The notes beneath the pieces were generated by a model. The model was not told the origin of the DNA, did not search any database, and was given only the letters and a program-made list of their open reading frames with translations. DNA of 64,000 bases from Bacteroidota bacterium (GTDB lineage: Bacteria; Bacteroidota; Bacteroidia; Bacteroidales; Paludibacteraceae), in assembly GCA_023391625.1 (NCBI GenBank), contig JAEWAN010000034.1:186001-250000 (forward strand), read 5' to 3'. Below are positions 27,671 through 37,166 of this stretch, one piece after another. The translations under genes and the position numbers were made by a program. Each line of letters opens with the position of its first letter. Position 1 is the stretch's first letter.

Positions 27671-28651
27671 TTATTTTGCTTTAGGAAATCCTTCTTCTAC
27701 AATATTATTGAAAGCTTCTATTCCTGATAGATAACGTTCAGCTTCAATCGCAGCTTTGCAACCGCTGGCAGCAGCCGTGATAGCCTGTCTGTAATTCGGG
27801 TCAGCCACGTCACCGGCAGCAAAAACGCCTGGAATGTCTGTGAAAGGAGTGCCGGGTTTGGTTATAATATATCCGGTTTCGTCTGTAGTGACCCATGGCT
27901 TGAAAATGCTGGAATTAGGATGATGACCTATGGCAAGGAATAATCCGTCTATCGGAAGTTTGATTGTTTCCTGATTTTCTTTTCCCCTGTTTTTTAATAG
28001 GGTGGCTTCCTGAACAACTCCTTCGCCGGAAAGAGCTATGACCTCATGTTCAAAGAGTATTTCGATATTGGGTATTCCCAATACTCTTAACTGCATGACT
28101 TTAGATGCTCTCAGGTGGTTTTTTCGAACTACCAGATATACTTTTTCTGCGATGTTAGACAGATATGCCGCATCTTCACAAGCTGTGTCACCGCCGCCTA
28201 CTACGGCAACTACTTTTTTACGGAAAAAGAATCCGTCACAGGTAGCGCAGGCTGATACTCCGGCTCCGGCATATTTCTGTTCGTCCGCCAATCCCAGGTA
28301 TTTAGCAGTAGCCCCCGTGGAAATAATGATACTCAAGGCTTCTATTTCTTTTTTACCATCAATGGTTATTTTATATGGAGAGGATGATAAATCGGTTTTT
28401 GTTACAATGCCGTGGCGTATTTCAGCACCGTTTTTTTCCGCCTGCTTCCGGAGGTCTTCCATCATGTCAAATCCGTTGATTCCTTCCGGATAGCCAGGAA
28501 AGTTTTCTATATGGCTGGTTGTAGTTAATTGTCCTCCCGGTTGCATTCCTGCGTATAAAACAGGAGATAGATTAGCTCTTCCGGCATATATAGCAGCTGT
28601 ATATCCGGCCGGTCCGGAACCTATAATCAGGCAATTTATTTTTTCTACCAT
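27671..28651 (-). CDS. trxB: Thioredoxin reductase
   Basis: 326 residues. It reduces thioredoxin with NADPH through FAD. FAD motif LIIGSGPAGYTAAIYAG (~8-24), redox pair Cys135-Cys138 in ACATCDG, and the NADPH motif VVGGGDTACEDAAYLS are visible, as is the FAD tail GVFAAGDV. Length is the low-molecular-weight type. It is the last gene of ftsK-lolA-trxB, only 23 bases after lolA. It is cytoplasmic; no unusual residue was found. Confidence 0.96.
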   Translation of the reverse strand: MVEKINCLIIGSGPAGYTAAIYAGRANLSPVLYAGMQPGGQLTTTSHIENFPGYPEGINGFDMMEDLRKQAEKNGAEIRHGIVTKTDLSSSPYKITIDGKKEIEALSIIISTGATAKYLGLADEQKYAGAGVSACATCDGFFFRKKVVAVVGGGDTACEDAAYLSNIAEKVYLVVRKNHLRASKVMQLRVLGIPNIEILFEHEVIALSGEGVVQEATLLKNRGKENQETIKLPIDGLFLAIGHHPNSSIFKPWVTTDETGYIITKPGTPFTDIPGVFAAGDVADPNYRQAITAAASGCKAAIEAERYLSGIEAFNNIVEEGFPKAK

Positions 28652-28674
28652 TATCTTAATCTTTAATATGTTGT

Positions 28675-29322
28675 TTATCTTAAATCGTTTTCAAAAATAT
28701 CGGGGTATTCGCTACTGTCAAAGGTAAATGTTTGGTCATTTACACTGACACCTTTCCGGAAATTAGAGAATTTGATTTCTACCGTATAATTATTGTTGCC
28801 TGCCAGTTTGATGTAAGAAGGGTTGGCAGATGTTTTATTGATTTGGATATCTATCGTTTTGTACTCAGCTCCGGGAATTGTAGGAATCATTACAATAATA
28901 TCATTTTGTGCCGATTGTTCAGTTCTGGAGAAAATAATAATACTGTTCTTACGGTAAGACGATATAACCGCCAGTGGATTCACCTGATTTATTTCATCTT
29001 CTGTGGGCTCGGTAATGGATACCTCATTGGTCGAGGCCATGTAACTCCACTGATCTTTTCCGTCAAAAACAACTTTTACTTCGTCGGTATCAAATACAAA
29101 CCGGTCGTTTTTTATGATGAATTTACCTTGTTGTTTTTGAACGGTTTCGTTATTTTCATCGGAAACAGTTAATGTGAAATTTGCTTTAATCGCTTCCTGT
29201 TGAATGGTTTCCAACAATTTATCAATGATAACCGTAGCATCCGGATCGCTGACTACCTGGGAGTAAACACTTGGCAATCCCGCTAATATCAGGCAAATAA
29301 AGAGAACTAGTTTTTTAACCAT
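28675..29322 (-). CDS. lolA: LolA-like outer-membrane lipoprotein carrier
   Basis: 215 residues with a Sec signal peptide ending near VYSQ (residue 22). The rest is a beta-rich lipid-carrier fold with the LolA-like start SDPDATVIIDKLLETIQQE, a central WSYMASTNEVSITEPTEDEI and a C-terminal TFTFDSSEYPD. In LolA proteins a half-barrel cavity carries acylated lipoproteins across the periplasm, which suits the many lipoproteins in this window. It lies between ftsK and trxB (50- and 23-base gaps), an arrangement common in Bacteroidota. Confidence 0.85.
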   Translation of the reverse strand: MVKKLVLFICLILAGLPSVYSQVVSDPDATVIIDKLLETIQQEAIKANFTLTVSDENNETVQKQQGKFIIKNDRFVFDTDEVKVVFDGKDQWSYMASTNEVSITEPTEDEINQVNPLAVISSYRKNSIIIFSRTEQSAQNDIIVMIPTIPGAEYKTIDIQINKTSANPSYIKLAGNNNYTVEIKFSNFRKGVSVNDQTFTFDSSEYPDIFENDLR

Positions 29323-29372
29323 TTATTTTTTCCTTTCGTGTTATAAAAACAATGAAGTTATGACAAATGTTT

Positions 29373-31928
29373 TTATAGGTTATTTAATATTTTTTCCAGG
29401 CTATAATCATCCATAACCAGTACCTGGCGAGGTTTACTTCCTTCACTGGGGCCGATGATACCGGCTACTTCCAGTTGGTCGACAATACGTCCGGCACGAT
29501 TGTATCCGATTGAGAATTTGCGTTGTATTGAGGAGGTAGAACCTTGCTGTGAAGAAACAATCAAACGTGCAGCTTCTTCAAACAGCGGGTCTCGTTTACT
29601 CATGTCTACCGATCCGGCTTCAATGCCATCTTTATCCGGCCCTACATATTCCGGCAGATAGAAGGCGGTCGGGTAGGACTGTTGTTCCCTGATGTGATGG
29701 ACTATTTGTTCTACTTCCGGAGTATCCACAAAAGCACATTGTACACGAGTCAGGTCGCTTCCCTGTGAAAATAACATATCTCCGCGTCCCACCAGTTGGT
29801 TGGCTCCCGGAGCATCCAGAATGGTACGGGAGTCGATCATAGACGATACGCGGAAAGCAACCCTGGCCGGAAAGTTTGCTTTAATCACACCGGTAATAAT
29901 GTTTACGGACGGACGTTGAGTCGCAATAATCATGTGGATTCCCACGGCGCGGGCAAGTTGTGCTATACGGGCTATAGGCATTTCTACTTCTTTTCCAGCC
30001 GTCATAATTAAGTCTCCGAACTCATCTACTATTACTACAATGTACGGTAGGAATTTATGTCCGTTTTCCGGATTCAGCTGTCTTAACGTAAATTTCTCGT
30101 TGTATTCTTTGATGTTTCGTACATGAGCTTTTTTAAGCAGGTCATACCGATCGTCCATTTCTTTACATAATGAATTCAGGGTTTCCACGACCTTGCTTGT
30201 GTCTGTAATAATAGCATCTTCTCCGTCCGGCAATTTTGCCAAAAAGTGTTTTTCAATATCGGCATATATATTGAATTCCACCTTTTTAGGGTCTACAAGC
30301 ACCAGTTTTAGCTGTGACGGATGTTTTTTATAGAGCAATGAAGTGATAATAGCATTCAGACCTACTGATTTCCCTTGTCCGGTAGCACCGGCCACCAGTA
30401 AGTGAGGCATCTTGGTAAGGTCTACCATGAAATTTTCATTTGTAATAGTACGCCCGAATACAACAGGAAGCTCAAATTTGGATTCCTGGAATTTTTTCGA
30501 TGCGATAACCGAATGCATGGATACAATCTGAGGGTCGCTGTTCGGAACTTCTATACCGATAGTCCCTTTTCCCGGAATAGGAGCAATAATACGTATTCCG
30601 GTAGCAGCCAGACTTAACATGATGTCCGACTCCAGGTTACGTATTTTGGAAATACGTATTCCGGCTTTTGGTACAATTTCGTAAAGGGTTATAGTAGGTC
30701 CTACGGTAGCCTTGATTGAGTCTATCTCAATTCCGTAATTCCGTAAAGTAGTAATAATCCGGTCTTTGTTGGCTGTCTGTTCAGCCATGTCTATTTGTGT
30801 GTTGTTGTCGCTTCCGTACACTTTCAGCAGGTCAAGGGTAGGAGGGGCGTAATGTGACAAATCAAGCGTAGGATCATATTTCCCCAATTTAGCAATGTTG
30901 TAATAAGGGTCTTCCTGCCGGGCTTCAACTACGGTCAGCTCTATTTCATCATTGGCTGCATCCTCCGTTTTTACATTTTCCTTGTCAGTTTCTTTTTCTG
31001 AATCATTTGAACTGGAATCCGAATCTATTTCAAAGTCTATATTGTGGCTTTCCTTTTCCTCATAATCGCTGTTTTCGGCATCTTCCTCCTCATATTCAAA
31101 ATCATCTTCTTTGCCTTCCTTTTCACTATCGGCATCAATATCCGTTCCCTTATCTTCATCTGCGGCATACGTTACCCATTCTTCCGGAACTATTTCCGTA
31201 CCTACTGCAACAGAGGGTTCTTCTGTTTCCTCTGCCGCTTTTTCTTGTTTGGGTTTCCGGGTGAACAGGCCTTTGATAAACGGAATGGTCGATTTAAATG
31301 ATATTATACAGTAAAGTATCAATGTACCAAGTAAAAGGAAAAATGTTCCGGGTATTCCGATGTAGGAAATAAACCATTGGCTTATGTAGTCGCCATGTTG
31401 TCCTCCCGGAGAGAAAAACAATACGTCATTGACAAAAGGAGATAAAGCGAAGCCTAAAAATACGGATCCCCATATCAGCCAGAAAAAACAATGAAAAAAG
31501 GTTCTGGTTACAGAGGCCAGCCGTACATTCATCAGACGGAAAGCGGCAACAGTGGCAAACCATAGTACAGCGAAAGACGGAAGACCGAACCAACGGTTAA
31601 GCGCCATTTCTGCAATATATGCTCCGGCTATGGAAGCCCAATTCTGAATCTGGGTACGCATGAGCTTCAGTTCACTCCATGGTACATCCAGTTTGCTTTG
31701 GTCTGCTGCTCCTGTGAAGAAATAAGACAGAAATGACAGGAAGAAGTATATAACAACCAGAAATAGGAACAGCCCCAATACAAAACGGGTGCGTTCATCA
31801 AACAGGATGACTTTTACTTTAGAAAAGAAACTGGGTTTATCCGATTCTGACGATGAATAGGAGGTCTGTGGCCGATTGTCTTTTTTAGTTTCAGAATTAC
31901 TCTTTTTTATCGGTTTTTTAGGCGCCAT
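29373..31928 (-). CDS. ftsK: DNA translocase FtsK
   Basis: 851 residues. Four or five membrane segments lie in the first ~215 residues. A long acidic and serine-rich linker (~225-345, many Asp/Glu) follows. The motor domain begins near 350; its Walker A is GATGQGKS (514-521) and its Walker B is YIVVIVDEFGDLI. The C-terminal winged-helix gamma domain is around 785-850 (SIGYNRAGRIVDQLEVAGII). FtsK links septation to chromosome-dimer resolution and pumps DNA at the septum. Linker length is shorter than in E. coli but within the range for Bacteroidota. It starts the lolA-trxB cluster. Confidence 0.95.
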   Translation of the reverse strand: MAPKKPIKKSNSETKKDNRPQTSYSSSESDKPSFFSKVKVILFDERTRFVLGLFLFLVVIYFFLSFLSYFFTGAADQSKLDVPWSELKLMRTQIQNWASIAGAYIAEMALNRWFGLPSFAVLWFATVAAFRLMNVRLASVTRTFFHCFFWLIWGSVFLGFALSPFVNDVLFFSPGGQHGDYISQWFISYIGIPGTFFLLLGTLILYCIISFKSTIPFIKGLFTRKPKQEKAAEETEEPSVAVGTEIVPEEWVTYAADEDKGTDIDADSEKEGKEDDFEYEEEDAENSDYEEKESHNIDFEIDSDSSSNDSEKETDKENVKTEDAANDEIELTVVEARQEDPYYNIAKLGKYDPTLDLSHYAPPTLDLLKVYGSDNNTQIDMAEQTANKDRIITTLRNYGIEIDSIKATVGPTITLYEIVPKAGIRISKIRNLESDIMLSLAATGIRIIAPIPGKGTIGIEVPNSDPQIVSMHSVIASKKFQESKFELPVVFGRTITNENFMVDLTKMPHLLVAGATGQGKSVGLNAIITSLLYKKHPSQLKLVLVDPKKVEFNIYADIEKHFLAKLPDGEDAIITDTSKVVETLNSLCKEMDDRYDLLKKAHVRNIKEYNEKFTLRQLNPENGHKFLPYIVVIVDEFGDLIMTAGKEVEMPIARIAQLARAVGIHMIIATQRPSVNIITGVIKANFPARVAFRVSSMIDSRTILDAPGANQLVGRGDMLFSQGSDLTRVQCAFVDTPEVEQIVHHIREQQSYPTAFYLPEYVGPDKDGIEAGSVDMSKRDPLFEEAARLIVSSQQGSTSSIQRKFSIGYNRAGRIVDQLEVAGIIGPSEGSKPRQVLVMDDYSLEKILNNL

Positions 31929-32091
31929 GCTTATGTAGAAATCCTTCCTTTAAGATTGTAAAATGTGTGTGTTACTTACCCCAACGCTTTTGAATCCGTA
32001 TCGGGTATGAATCATATTTAAGATAATGTCTGATCAGATGATTTTATTGCAAAAATACAAAAAAGAGGGGTGTGAATTGCATCTTTTGGTA

Positions 32092-32099
32092 TATTTTTG
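32092..32099 (+). promoter_or_regulatory. Candidate -7 box for nth
   Basis: TATTTTTG matches TAnnTTTG 57 bases before the ATG of nth. A -33 TTTG at the right spacing is not evident. Confidence 0.4.
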
Positions 32100-32156
32100 T
32101 ACAACATTTTTCTTTTTCGTAATAATCGTACTTAGGACAGCTTATAAGTTAAAAAA

Positions 32157-32804
32157 ATGACAAAAAAGGAGCGTTTTCAGAATATTATCAATTGGTTTGA
32201 GGCTAATGTTCCCGTGGCTGAAACGGAACTGCATTATAAAAATCCGTTTGAACTATTGGTTGCCGTAATTTTGTCTGCACAATGCACGGACAAACGGGTA
32301 AATATGGTGACTCCTGCCTTGCTGGAAGATTATCCGACAGCAGAAGTCATGTCAGAAGCCCAGCCGGAAGTTATCTATGAATACATTAAAAGCGTGTCAT
32401 ACCCGAACAATAAAGCCAAACACCTTGTTGGTATGGCCAAGAAGCTGATAACCGATTTTAACGGAGAAGTACCGGATGATGTCGATCAGTTGCAGACACT
32501 TCCCGGTGTAGGTCGTAAAACGGCCAATGTAATAGCTTCTGTGGTATATAACAAACCGGCTATGGCTGTAGATACTCATGTTTTTCGTGTGTCGGAAAGG
32601 TTGGGCTTGACAACCAATTCAAAAAGTCCGTTACAGACGGAAAAAGAACTGGTAAAATATATTCCTGAGCAGTTAATCCCGAAAGCGCATCACTGGCTTA
32701 TACTGCACGGACGTTATGTGTGTCTGGCACGTCGGCCTAAGTGTGAGGAATGCGGTCTGAAGCCTTGGTGTAGATATTACCAGAAGAACAAACCGGTTTT
32801 GTAA
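32157..32804 (+). CDS. nth: Endonuclease III
   Basis: 215 residues, normal size. It removes oxidised pyrimidines and nicks the DNA. The helix-hairpin-helix LPGVGRKTANVI has the catalytic Lys121, and AVDTHVFRV has Asp139. The Fe-S cluster is C-x6-C-x2-C-x5-C in CLARRPKCEECGLKPWC near the C-terminus. It is transcribed alone and is followed by a strong hairpin. The 4Fe-4S cluster and both catalytic residues are intact. Confidence 0.96.
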   Translation: MTKKERFQNIINWFEANVPVAETELHYKNPFELLVAVILSAQCTDKRVNMVTPALLEDYPTAEVMSEAQPEVIYEYIKSVSYPNNKAKHLVGMAKKLITDFNGEVPDDVDQLQTLPGVGRKTANVIASVVYNKPAMAVDTHVFRVSERLGLTTNSKSPLQTEKELVKYIPEQLIPKAHHWLILHGRYVCLARRPKCEECGLKPWCRYYQKNKPVL

Positions 32805-33113
32805 AATCAGCTGATAGTTGATCGTTTTAATGAGTATAGCCGTTTCTTCTTAAAGAAACGGCTATTTTATTGTCCTCTTAATAGAGCTTTTACCTTGTCA
32901 CCGGGCTTTGGATGTTTGTTTTTTTATTGTTCTTTTTTAAGCAGTGAGAGGTGATAACGAATTGATACGATCGTTTTTATATAAAGGGTTACTCCTGGAA
33001 TTAAACAGGAATAGGAATTTGAGTAGGAGGGTTTGCTTTTGGCTTTAAAATGTATGCAGTTTGGTTTTGAGAAAAGAAGTCAATTGGATTTTTTATGTGA
33101 GAGGGTTTATAGA
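32805..33113. other. Intergenic region between nth and tRNA-Ser
   Basis: About 310 bases without a gene. It contains the nth terminator near its start. The remainder is AT-rich with no ORF, promoter match or long repeat that I can support. Confidence 0.5.
32836..32872 (+). terminator. Terminator after nth
   Basis: The arms ATAGCCGTTTCTT (32836-32848) and AAGAAACGGCTAT (32853-32865) form a perfect 13-bp stem with a CTTA loop, followed by TTTATTGT. Confidence 0.88.
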
Positions 33114-33148
33114 ATAAAAAAAGAGCAATCCTGATTTGGATTACTCTT
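33114..33148 (-). terminator. Terminator of tRNA-Ser
   Basis: The stem AAGAGTAATCC/GGATTGCTCTT (one mismatch) with a 6-base loop begins right after the tRNA end on the minus strand. A U-run follows (A-run on the plus strand at 33116-33122). Confidence 0.85.
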
Positions 33149-33149
33149 G

Positions 33150-33236
33150 CGGAAGCGGGGGGATTCGAACCCCCGGTACGGTTACCCGTACGTCAGTTTA
33201 GCAAACTGGTGGTTTCAGCCACTCACCCACACTTCC
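33150..33236 (-). tRNA. tRNA-Ser (GCT anticodon)
   Basis: 87 bases, long variable arm as expected for serine. The acceptor stem GGAAGTG pairs with CGCTTCC (one T-G pair). The anticodon loop reads TTTGCTAA, with GCT at 33200-33202. The variable arm ACGTACGGGTAACCGTACC folds into a hairpin, and the T-arm is GGGGGTTCGAATCCCCC. CCA is not encoded, so the Cca enzyme (49172) adds it. It reads AGC and AGU codons. Confidence 0.95.
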
Positions 33237-33324
33237 TGGGCTTTCGCTTTTGCGAGTGCAAATATAGAAAAGACTTTTTGATATCCCAAGTTTTTTATTG
33301 AAAAAATAATCAAATTTTAATATG

Positions 33325-33332
33325 TATTTTTG
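33325..33332 (+). promoter_or_regulatory. Candidate -7 box for mltG
   Basis: TATTTTTG matches TAnnTTTG and lies 24 bases upstream of the mltG start. An ATTG at 33297 is 24 bases further upstream, so the spacing is not ideal. Confidence 0.4.
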
Positions 33333-33355
33333 CCCGGATTTTACGTAATGATAAT

Positions 33356-34411
33356 ATGATTCGGAAAGTATTTAAAAATAAGTTGATTGCGAGTATTGTA
33401 TTGGTGTCAGCACTTATCCTGATTGCTGGAATAACGGTATTTTCCATACGTTATTCTAACCTGAATAAACCTAATATTTTTACAGAGGGGTCTGAAAAGG
33501 TTTCTGTTTACCTACGTGATGATACCTCTTTTGAAGAATTATTGGATATATTAAACAAAGAAACCAGGGTTCGTAACCTGAAAGCATTTAAGAAAGCTTC
33601 AGATAAAATGGATTTTCATACGGTTCGTTCAGGACATTATGTAATAGAGAACGGTATGAGTAATAAGGAGCTGATACGTATTTTGCAGAGGGGATTACAG
33701 ACTCCGGTAAAGGTGACTTTGAATAATATACGTACAAAGGAACAGTTGGCTCATTCTCTTTCCTTACAACTAATGCCGGATTCAGCAGATATTATGTATA
33801 TGCTGAATGACACTTCTTTCTTGTCATCTTATGGGTTAAACCGGGAGAATGTACTGGTTGCTTTCATTCCAAATACATACGAGTTTTACTGGAATATGGA
33901 TGAAAAGAAAATGTTTGATCGTTTTTACAATGAGTATAAGAAATTTTGGACTCCGGAACGAAAGGAAAAAGCGGCAGAAATACCGTTAACACCTATTGAA
34001 GTTGCCATTCTGGCTTCTATTGTCGAAGAGGAAACCAATAAATTTTCGGAATATCCTATTGTAGCCGGGTTATACATTAATCGCTTAAAAAGAGGTATGC
34101 TTTTGCAAGCCGATCCTACGGTTAAGTTTGCTGTTGGGGATTTTGGCATTCGACGGGTGTTAAACGCTCATCTGGAAACAGACTCGCCTTATAATACTTA
34201 TATGTATAAAGGATTACCTCCCGGACCCATTCGCCTGGCTTCCGGAAGGGTGATTGATGCCGTATTAAATTATCAGAAACATAACTATTTGTATATGGCA
34301 GCAAAGGAAACTTTAAACGGAGAACATAACTTTGCTGTTACATTATCTGAACACAATAGAAATGCCAGTAAGTACAGGCGTGCTTTAAATCAGCTTCGGA
34401 TATACCGTTAG
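33356..34411 (+). CDS. mltG: Endolytic murein transglycosylase MltG
   Basis: 351 residues. One N-terminal membrane helix (~10-31) anchors the protein with its catalytic part in the periplasm. The YceG domain has the catalytic Glu in ILASIVEEETNKFSEYP (~218), followed by GLYINRLKRGMLLQADPTVKFA, YNTYMYKGLPPGPI and the C-terminal end. It cuts glycan strands during growth and helps set chain length. It is convergent with murB and overlaps its stop by 4 bases. Length matches the family. Confidence 0.93.
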   Translation: MIRKVFKNKLIASIVLVSALILIAGITVFSIRYSNLNKPNIFTEGSEKVSVYLRDDTSFEELLDILNKETRVRNLKAFKKASDKMDFHTVRSGHYVIENGMSNKELIRILQRGLQTPVKVTLNNIRTKEQLAHSLSLQLMPDSADIMYMLNDTSFLSSYGLNRENVLVAFIPNTYEFYWNMDEKKMFDRFYNEYKKFWTPERKEKAAEIPLTPIEVAILASIVEEETNKFSEYPIVAGLYINRLKRGMLLQADPTVKFAVGDFGIRRVLNAHLETDSPYNTYMYKGLPPGPIRLASGRVIDAVLNYQKHNYLYMAAKETLNGEHNFAVTLSEHNRNASKYRRALNQLRIYR

Positions 34412-35418
34412 ATATAATTTACTTCCGGTGTCAGTTCTACGCTGAATTTTTCTTTTACTGATTCTTGTATTCTCTCTGCTAAAGATACTATTTCCGTAGC
34501 AGAAGCATTTCCTAAATTGACTAAAACGAGGGGTTGCTTATTGTGTACTCCGGCTTTTCCCAGGGCTTTTCCTTTCCAGCCGCACTGGTCAATAAGCCAT
34601 GCTGCAGATAATTTTTCTTTTGTCTCAGAAACGTAATAATGAGGCATTGCCGGATATTGCTCTTGCAATAAAGAGAAATGTTGCTTGGAAATAACCGGAT
34701 TTTTGAAGAAGCTGCCCGCATTTCCTTGTATTTTAGGATCCGGTAGTTTTTCCTCCCGGATGGCAATAATCGTATTACGTACATTTTGCAGAGACACTTC
34801 ACCTTGTTTACGTACGGCATCTTCCAGATGTTGATAGCTGAAATTATAGGTTTCTGTCTTTTTTAAGCGTAGTACTACTGATGTAACGATATATCTTCCT
34901 TTACAGCGGTTTTTGAAGATACTGTCACGGTAGGCATACTCGCATGCCTGATTGGAAAAACATACAGGCAATGCTGTGTTGATATCAATAGCTTTCACCT
35001 CATGTATCACGTCTTTTATTTCTGTACCGTATGCTCCGATATTTTGTACGGCAGCAGCTCCTGTTTCTCCGGGAATAAGTGATAAGTTTTCTATGCCGTA
35101 CCAATTCCTTTCAACACAATAGGCTACTAATTGGTTCCAATTAACACCGGATCCTGCTTCTATATAAACATTTTCCTTGTCTTCTTTTATAATCTGGATT
35201 GTACGGATAGCGGAATGTAGTATAACTCCTTGAAAATCGTTCTGGAATAATAAGTTGCTCCCTTCACCTACAGCCAATATATTGTGGGTATGCATGATGG
35301 GTAATTGCAGTGTTTCCTGCAAATCTTCTACAGAATCATATTCTATGAAAAAGCGGGTTTTTACGTCAATACCAAACGTGTTATAGGGCAGGAGGGATAT
35401 GTTTTCAAGGATATTCAT
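34408..35418 (-). CDS. murB: UDP-N-acetylenolpyruvoylglucosamine reductase
   Basis: 336 residues from the ATG at 35418; a GTG three bases earlier is in frame but unlikely. MurB uses NADPH and FAD to make UDP-MurNAc, the second step of peptidoglycan precursor synthesis. Motifs: YNTFGIDVKTRFFIE, LAVGEGSNLLF, GETGAAAVQNIGAYG (FAD-binding region), YRDSIFKNRCKGRYI with the tyrosine loop, and GNAGSFFKNP near the active site. It belongs to the longer type I form. Convergent with mltG, with a 4-base overlap; miaA lies 34 bases upstream. Confidence 0.95.
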   Translation of the reverse strand: MNILENISLLPYNTFGIDVKTRFFIEYDSVEDLQETLQLPIMHTHNILAVGEGSNLLFQNDFQGVILHSAIRTIQIIKEDKENVYIEAGSGVNWNQLVAYCVERNWYGIENLSLIPGETGAAAVQNIGAYGTEIKDVIHEVKAIDINTALPVCFSNQACEYAYRDSIFKNRCKGRYIVTSVVLRLKKTETYNFSYQHLEDAVRKQGEVSLQNVRNTIIAIREEKLPDPKIQGNAGSFFKNPVISKQHFSLLQEQYPAMPHYYVSETKEKLSAAWLIDQCGWKGKALGKAGVHNKQPLVLVNLGNASATEIVSLAERIQESVKEKFSVELTPEVNYI

Positions 35419-35452
35419 CACTGTTGTTTTAATTTATATGTATGATTACTGT

Positions 35453-36358
35453 TTAGTGGTTGCTGTTCCTGACAAAATCAATGATTTCCGTTTCATTATC
35501 CGGGTGGAACCAATGTATTTCTTTATCCCTGTTGAACCAGGTCAATTGTCTTTTGGCATATCGGCGGGTATCCTGTTTGATCATGTTTATCGCAAAGTCC
35601 AGAGTCCAGTTGCCGCTCATATACTCGTAAAGTTCTTTGTAACCTACGGTATTTAAAGTGTTTAAGTGGCGGTCGTTGTAAAATTGCCTAGCTTCTTCAA
35701 GCAGTCCTTCTGCCATCATTTCATCCACCCGTTTGTTTATGCGTTCGTACAATTCTTCTCTGGGGCGGTTTAGTCCTATTTTCAGGATGTTGAAAGGACG
35801 TTCCTTGCGTTCCCCTGTAAGGAAGTCAGAATAAGGTCTGCCCGCCGTGGTACATATTTCAAGCGCATGAAGCACCCTTTTGTAATTTGGCAAGTCTACC
35901 TTTTCATAATGCTTAGGATCCAAGCGTAATAGTTCCTGTTGTATATGTTCCAATCCTTTTTCTTTGTACTGTGACAACCAGTACTCCCTGCTTTTTTCAT
36001 CAACATTGGGAATATCATCCATTCCCTGGCATACCGCGTCTATGTACATCATTGAACCCCCTACCAGCATTACGTGTGAGTGCTCCTGAAATAAGTCGTT
36101 CAAAAGTTTCAGTACATCCTGTTCGTAATCGCCCGCATTATAGTGGTCGTATATCGAGTGTGAACCGATGAAGTAGTGAGGAACTCTATTTAATTCGTAT
36201 TCCGAAGGCGCAGCCGTTCCTATCTTTAGTTCCTTGTAAAATTGCCGGGAATCAGATGATACGATTGGGGCTGAAAATGTTTCAGCCAATCTGATACTGA
36301 TGTTGGTCTTTCCAACCCCGGTAGGTCCTAAGAGAACGATTAATGTGTTTTTTTTCAT
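35453..36358 (-). CDS. miaA: tRNA dimethylallyltransferase
   Basis: 301 residues from the ATG at 36358. An upstream in-frame ATG at 36391 would add 11 residues and lies inside a terminator hairpin, so it is not used. The P-loop is GPTGVGKT (residues 11-18). The next family motifs are APIVSSDSRQFYKELKIGTA and HYFIGSHSIYDHYNAGDYE, with the GGSMMYIDAV motif in between. The enzyme adds a dimethylallyl group to A37 of tRNAs that read codons starting with U. It faces murB on the same strand and follows the pRiA4b-ORF3-like gene. Confidence 0.95.
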   Translation of the reverse strand: MKKNTLIVLLGPTGVGKTNISIRLAETFSAPIVSSDSRQFYKELKIGTAAPSEYELNRVPHYFIGSHSIYDHYNAGDYEQDVLKLLNDLFQEHSHVMLVGGSMMYIDAVCQGMDDIPNVDEKSREYWLSQYKEKGLEHIQQELLRLDPKHYEKVDLPNYKRVLHALEICTTAGRPYSDFLTGERKERPFNILKIGLNRPREELYERINKRVDEMMAEGLLEEARQFYNDRHLNTLNTVGYKELYEYMSGNWTLDFAINMIKQDTRRYAKRQLTWFNRDKEIHWFHPDNETEIIDFVRNSNH

Positions 36359-36371
36359 TAACTGCGTAAAT

Positions 36372-36411
36372 AAAAAACAGAAAATAATCAAAAGGTTATT
36401 TTCTGTTTTTT
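36372..36411 (-). terminator. Terminator between ORF3-like gene and miaA
   Basis: The arms 36372-36387 and 36396-36411 form a perfect 16-bp stem (AAAAAACAGAAAATAA) with an 8-base loop, and the ends are A- and T-runs. It ends the gene at 36432 and lies just before miaA. Confidence 0.8.
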
Positions 36412-36431
36412 GATATTTTCATATTGATTGA

Positions 36432-36989
36432 TTAAAAATCAGGGTCATTAGACAACAAACTATTATCGTCAAAATTCATATCTCCGAATCCTTCGTCATC
36501 CAGTTCTGCGATATCGTAATCTTCATCCCCGTAAAAGTTTTCGTCGAATATCGTTTTGGTTGTCAGTGGAATGGCGTCTTCCGTTAGCATTTGTGCTGGA
36601 GGTTCTCCCTCTTTTCGTGTACACTTAGGCTGGCTTAGATTCTGTCCGGTAATTATTTCAGACAATTCGATGAAAAAAGCCCGGTCGGCCATCATATCAA
36701 AGACATACAGTAATTTTTGATCTTCATCAGTCAGATAGTCCTCCAGGATAGTACTGTCCATGACCAGGTTGTCATATTCCGAATCGGTATCCATTTCAAG
36801 CAAAGTAATTTCCTGCTCTTTTTCCCAATCATCAGAACATAGGAAAAAAGAAGTTATCTGATCTTTCGTATAGTTTACTGAATTTAAAATAGCTTCATGA
36901 AGATCAAAAAAAGAAGCTTCCGAATCAATTTGAATGAGCCTTACAAAATCATCGACTTCGTCCGATAATACTGTGAATTTATAAACCAT
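36432..36989 (-). CDS. pRiA4b ORF3-like protein (PF07929-type)
   Basis: 185 residues. The N-terminal half has the domain signature FDLHEAILNSVNYTKDQITSFFL (~29-50) and the later core LLYVFDMMADRAFFIELSEII (~107-130). The C-terminal ~50 residues are very acidic (DEDYDIAELDDEGFGDMNFD). The family is named after a plasmid gene and is also seen as a passenger in IS1096, but here there is no transposase or inverted repeat next to it. In Bacteroidota genomes the protein occurs near dnaA and miaA, so it may be an ordinary chromosomal gene. Function unknown. It is separated from miaA by a strong terminator. Confidence 0.75.
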   Translation of the reverse strand: MVYKFTVLSDEVDDFVRLIQIDSEASFFDLHEAILNSVNYTKDQITSFFLCSDDWEKEQEITLLEMDTDSEYDNLVMDSTILEDYLTDEDQKLLYVFDMMADRAFFIELSEIITGQNLSQPKCTRKEGEPPAQMLTEDAIPLTTKTIFDENFYGDEDYDIAELDDEGFGDMNFDDNSLLSNDPDF

Positions 36990-37109
36990 GGGTTTTGTGT
37001 ATATTAAATTTCGATTGTAAAAATAATATTTTTTTTCAATAGCTTAGTATAAAAATATGAACTTTCGCTGAATTTCCCTTTATTTCATAGCGGTTGGGAA
37101 GCTGCATAA

Positions 37110-37143
37110 AAAAACTATCGTGTAATGATATACGATAGTTTTT
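37110..37143 (-). terminator. Terminator after dnaA
   Basis: The arms AAAAACTATCGT (37110-37121) and ACGATAGTTTTT (37132-37143) form a perfect 12-bp stem with a 10-base loop. A U-run follows on the minus strand. It lies 24 bases after the dnaA stop. Confidence 0.88.
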
Positions 37144-37166
37144 GTCAATATGAGTTTATCAGGGCT

